From: Saprospiraceae bacterium
GTDB lineage: Bacteria; Bacteroidota; Bacteroidia; Chitinophagales; Saprospiraceae
Assembly: GCA_027488135.1 (NCBI GenBank)
Contig: JAIYCH010000038.1
Coordinates: 17,776-81,775 of the forward strand
Length of the DNA stretch: 64,000 nt
Direction of reading: 5' to 3'
The translations under genes and the position numbers were made by a program. Positions 62,322-64,000 of this stretch are shown piece by piece. The stretch's first letter is position 1. The number at the start of each line of letters is the position of its first letter. The notes beneath the pieces are model-generated. The model worked only from the letters and a program-made list of their open reading frames with translations, was not told where the DNA came from and did not search any database.

Positions 62322-64000
62322 TTATTTATTACCAGAGGTTAGGATCATTCTTTTAACATCGGTAAAAGAACTGGTTACCAATGTATAGTGGTAAGCGCCA
62401 TCACTCCAAAAGCCATCTCTTTGGAAAGGAATTTCGTTATAACCCTTCTGAAAAATTCCTTTAGTTTCCCAAACCGATCTTCCTATCATATCGGTAATAG
62501 ATATTTTAACCTCTTGTGATTGTGGTATAGTGAAACCTATAGTGGTATTTTGATAAAAAGGATTCGGATAATTTTGAAATAACTGGTATCCCCCTTTATC
62601 TATATCTTTAGATCCGTCTTTGAAAATAAGATTTAGGTCGAGCATACCACCTTCATGAGTGTAGGCCTCGGGTACGGTAGGATGAGGGGCTATTTTTAGC
62701 GCGTAGATTAATTCAGACGATTTTTTTGCTCTAAAGGTAAGTCTAAGCACTGGCGTGGCTGAGGTAGGCCAGGTTTTTTCGCGCATAACATTCCAGCTGG
62801 CTGTTAGAATACCTTTTTCTTTATCAATCAGTGCAAAATTTTCATCTGAAATACCAGGAACATCTCCCGCTGTATAATCTATTATTTCCAAGATTCTCTC
62901 ATCAAAATCGAAGGTAAACTGAAAGCCAGCGACATCTTCCCGAGAATCTGCATTTACGTCGATGGTAAATTCCTCTCCGTAGCTAAATGTCAAGTTGGGT
63001 ATTTGCAATTGTAGTTCACCAAAAGTACTTCTTGGATTTTGTACGATGAGGCTATTTGGCGTTGCTGAACTATTTAAATCGCCCACTTTAATACCTATGA
63101 AATTAGCCTGGGCAAATTTTGTTTTAAAATCATCTATAGTCTTAGCTTCAGGAAAAGGGGCTTTAAGAGGATTTATACCAGCGGGAAAGACATAATCGGC
63201 GTCAATAAAGCGCCATGAATTATTCTGTGCACCTAAATCAGTATCTTTTCCCAAAATCAATTTCCTCAATTTTATTAAATCCAGCGTAGAAACATTGCCA
63301 GAACGATCTATATCAGCAGCGATTTGCTGGTAGGGCGATTTTAGAGATATAATGCCGAGGATAAACTTTTGGATTAGCACCAAATCCATGGTAGATAAGC
63401 CATTAAGCAAATCGTCATTCTTATAAGGTTGTAATTTATAATTTTTACCAAAAGCTAAATTTGCCAATTCAAACGTGCCGGTAGCCGTAGTTATCACGTT
63501 CATTGCAGGGTCATTAACCTCTTTTATAAGGACTTTTTCAACGTCTTCCCCTTTTTCCGTTTTAATAACACCGGCTATTTTTCCAATAGGATTGGTTAAG
63601 CAAAGGCCGTCATTATCCTGAACATCAACGGTAACGGTACAAAAATCGCTGTTTCCTTTAGTATCTGTCACCCAAAGTTCAACGGGTTGAATACCAAAAT
63701 CGGCGCAGGTAAAAGTTAACATGGTATCGAGTGGATGAGGAGGGATTCTATTCCCTGAATTACCTCTTTTAATACTAATTTTTATAGGGCCACCACAAAA
63801 ATCACGGCTGGCAAGATTTACATCTTTAGCATCGACCATGGCCATGATAGCTGGCATTTTGGACAGATTTACTGCAATATTTTTACAAATCGGGGTAGGT
63901 GGTTTTTTGTCAATAACCGTGACAGAAGTTTGTCCAGTTACTTTATTACCGCAACCATCAGAAACAGTATAAGTAAAAGTAGTAGTACCTAAAGGATAGG
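62322..64000 (-). CDS. T9SS surface protein with dockerin and cohesin-like domains (5' end beyond window)
   Basis: C-terminal 558 residues of a paralogue of the 58376 gene. The frame is open to the window edge: upstream of the apparent Met at 63857 it continues with HYR-like sequence (FTYTVSDGCGNKVTGQTSV, VIDKKPPTPICK), so the true start lies outside. Visible domains in order are the end of an HYR-like module, a short regulatory-like domain (GKIAGVIKTEKGEDVEKVL), a dockerin-like pair (LSTMDLVLIQKFILG and AADIDRSGNVSTLDLIKLRK), a cohesin-like domain (LQIPNLTFSYGEEFTIDVNA and following) and a type A sorting domain (NYPNPFYQNTTIGFTIP, GAYHYTLVT). No enzyme activity is apparent. Confidence 0.87.
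   Translation of the reverse strand, partial: YPLGTTTFTYTVSDGCGNKVTGQTSVTVIDKKPPTPICKNIAVNLSKMPAIMAMVDAKDVNLASRDFCGGPIKISIKRGNSGNRIPPHPLDTMLTFTCADFGIQPVELWVTDTKGNSDFCTVTVDVQDNDGLCLTNPIGKIAGVIKTEKGEDVEKVLIKEVNDPAMNVITTATGTFELANLAFGKNYKLQPYKNDDLLNGLSTMDLVLIQKFILGIISLKSPYQQIAADIDRSGNVSTLDLIKLRKLILGKDTDLGAQNNSWRFIDADYVFPAGINPLKAPFPEAKTIDDFKTKFAQANFIGIKVGDLNSSATPNSLIVQNPRSTFGELQLQIPNLTFSYGEEFTIDVNADSREDVAGFQFTFDFDERILEIIDYTAGDVPGISDENFALIDKEKGILTASWNVMREKTWPTSATPVLRLTFRAKKSSELIYALKIAPHPTVPEAYTHEGGMLDLNLIFKDGSKDIDKGGYQLFQNYPNPFYQNTTIGFTIPQSQEVKISITDMIGRSVWETKGIFQKGYNEIPFQRDGFWSDGAYHYTLVTSSFTDVKRMILTSGNK

Overview
The window is AT-rich chromosomal DNA from a member of the Bacteroidota, most likely in or near the Saprospiria. 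Several exported proteins carry type IX secretion (T9SS) C-terminal sorting domains, both type A and the gliding-motility-associated type B. Promoter boxes have the Bacteroidota form TAnnTTTG. The ribosomal protein L28 - L33 - DUF4295 - ftsY cluster is typical of the phylum, as are the GLPGLI-family protein, the CarboxypepD_reg TonB-dependent receptors and the three-gene succinate dehydrogenase. No phage, transposase, integrase or CRISPR array was seen. Apart from its intergenic repeats, the window looks like ordinary vertically inherited chromosome.

Layout. Positions 1-8070 (minus strand) hold a TonB-dependent receptor cut by the left edge, a 1,918-residue surface protein with three W-rich modules and ten Ig-like repeats, and 3-methyladenine DNA glycosylase. 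From 8140 to 19400 lie a TlpA-like thiol oxidoreductase and a methionine locus. A SAM-I riboswitch at 15387-15498 precedes metY and metX on the minus strand. Downstream in the same direction come an unusual lipid-kinase/serine-hydrolase fusion and a secreted PGRP-type amidase. Divergently, on the plus strand, are osmC, metZ, ribA, a quinone oxidoreductase and a small outer-membrane protein. Positions 19460-27220 contain an App1-type phosphatase, ftsY, DUF4295, rpmG, rpmB, tRNA-Arg(ACG), a subtilase, an OmpA-family protein and tRNA-Arg(CCG). Positions 27412-37020 hold a TonB receptor convergent with a GLPGLI protein, an amino-acid permease overlapping a DDAH-like hydrolase, a DUF1080 lipoprotein, a coiled-coil protein and asd. 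Positions 37175-49784 hold a lamin-tail T9SS protein, dgkA, a possible small ORF, DUF2452, a membrane-anchored coiled-coil protein, a PolB-like exonuclease, a large helical unknown, a candidate structured ncRNA, lepB, a NUDIX hydrolase, an esterase, and a CBS-like PLP enzyme paired with a fatty-acid 2-hydroxylase. Positions 50074-64000 hold sdhCAB, a small unknown, rnr, a Gfo/Idh/MocA oxidoreductase, a YraN-like protein and two related dockerin/cohesin-like T9SS surface proteins. The last of these runs off the right edge.

How the genes connect. asd, metX, metY and metZ cover the route from aspartate semialdehyde towards homocysteine. Only the metY/metX arm lies behind a SAM sensor. FtsY, LepB and the T9SS cargo belong to protein export. 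The CBS-like enzyme plus FA2H-like hydroxylase could belong to sphingolipid- or sulfonolipid-type membrane lipid synthesis (inference).

The least expected features are these: the kinase-hydrolase fusion; a dispersed family of 36-bp-period intergenic repeats at four loci, three of them beside near-identical GAGGCTATCT terminators and the fourth around a 31-bp-stem hairpin; and a roughly 200-nt candidate RNA with its own promoter and terminator upstream of lepB. Many starts given here are internal to the longest open frames, because those frames begin with TTG or lack a signal peptide at the first Met; each case is explained.
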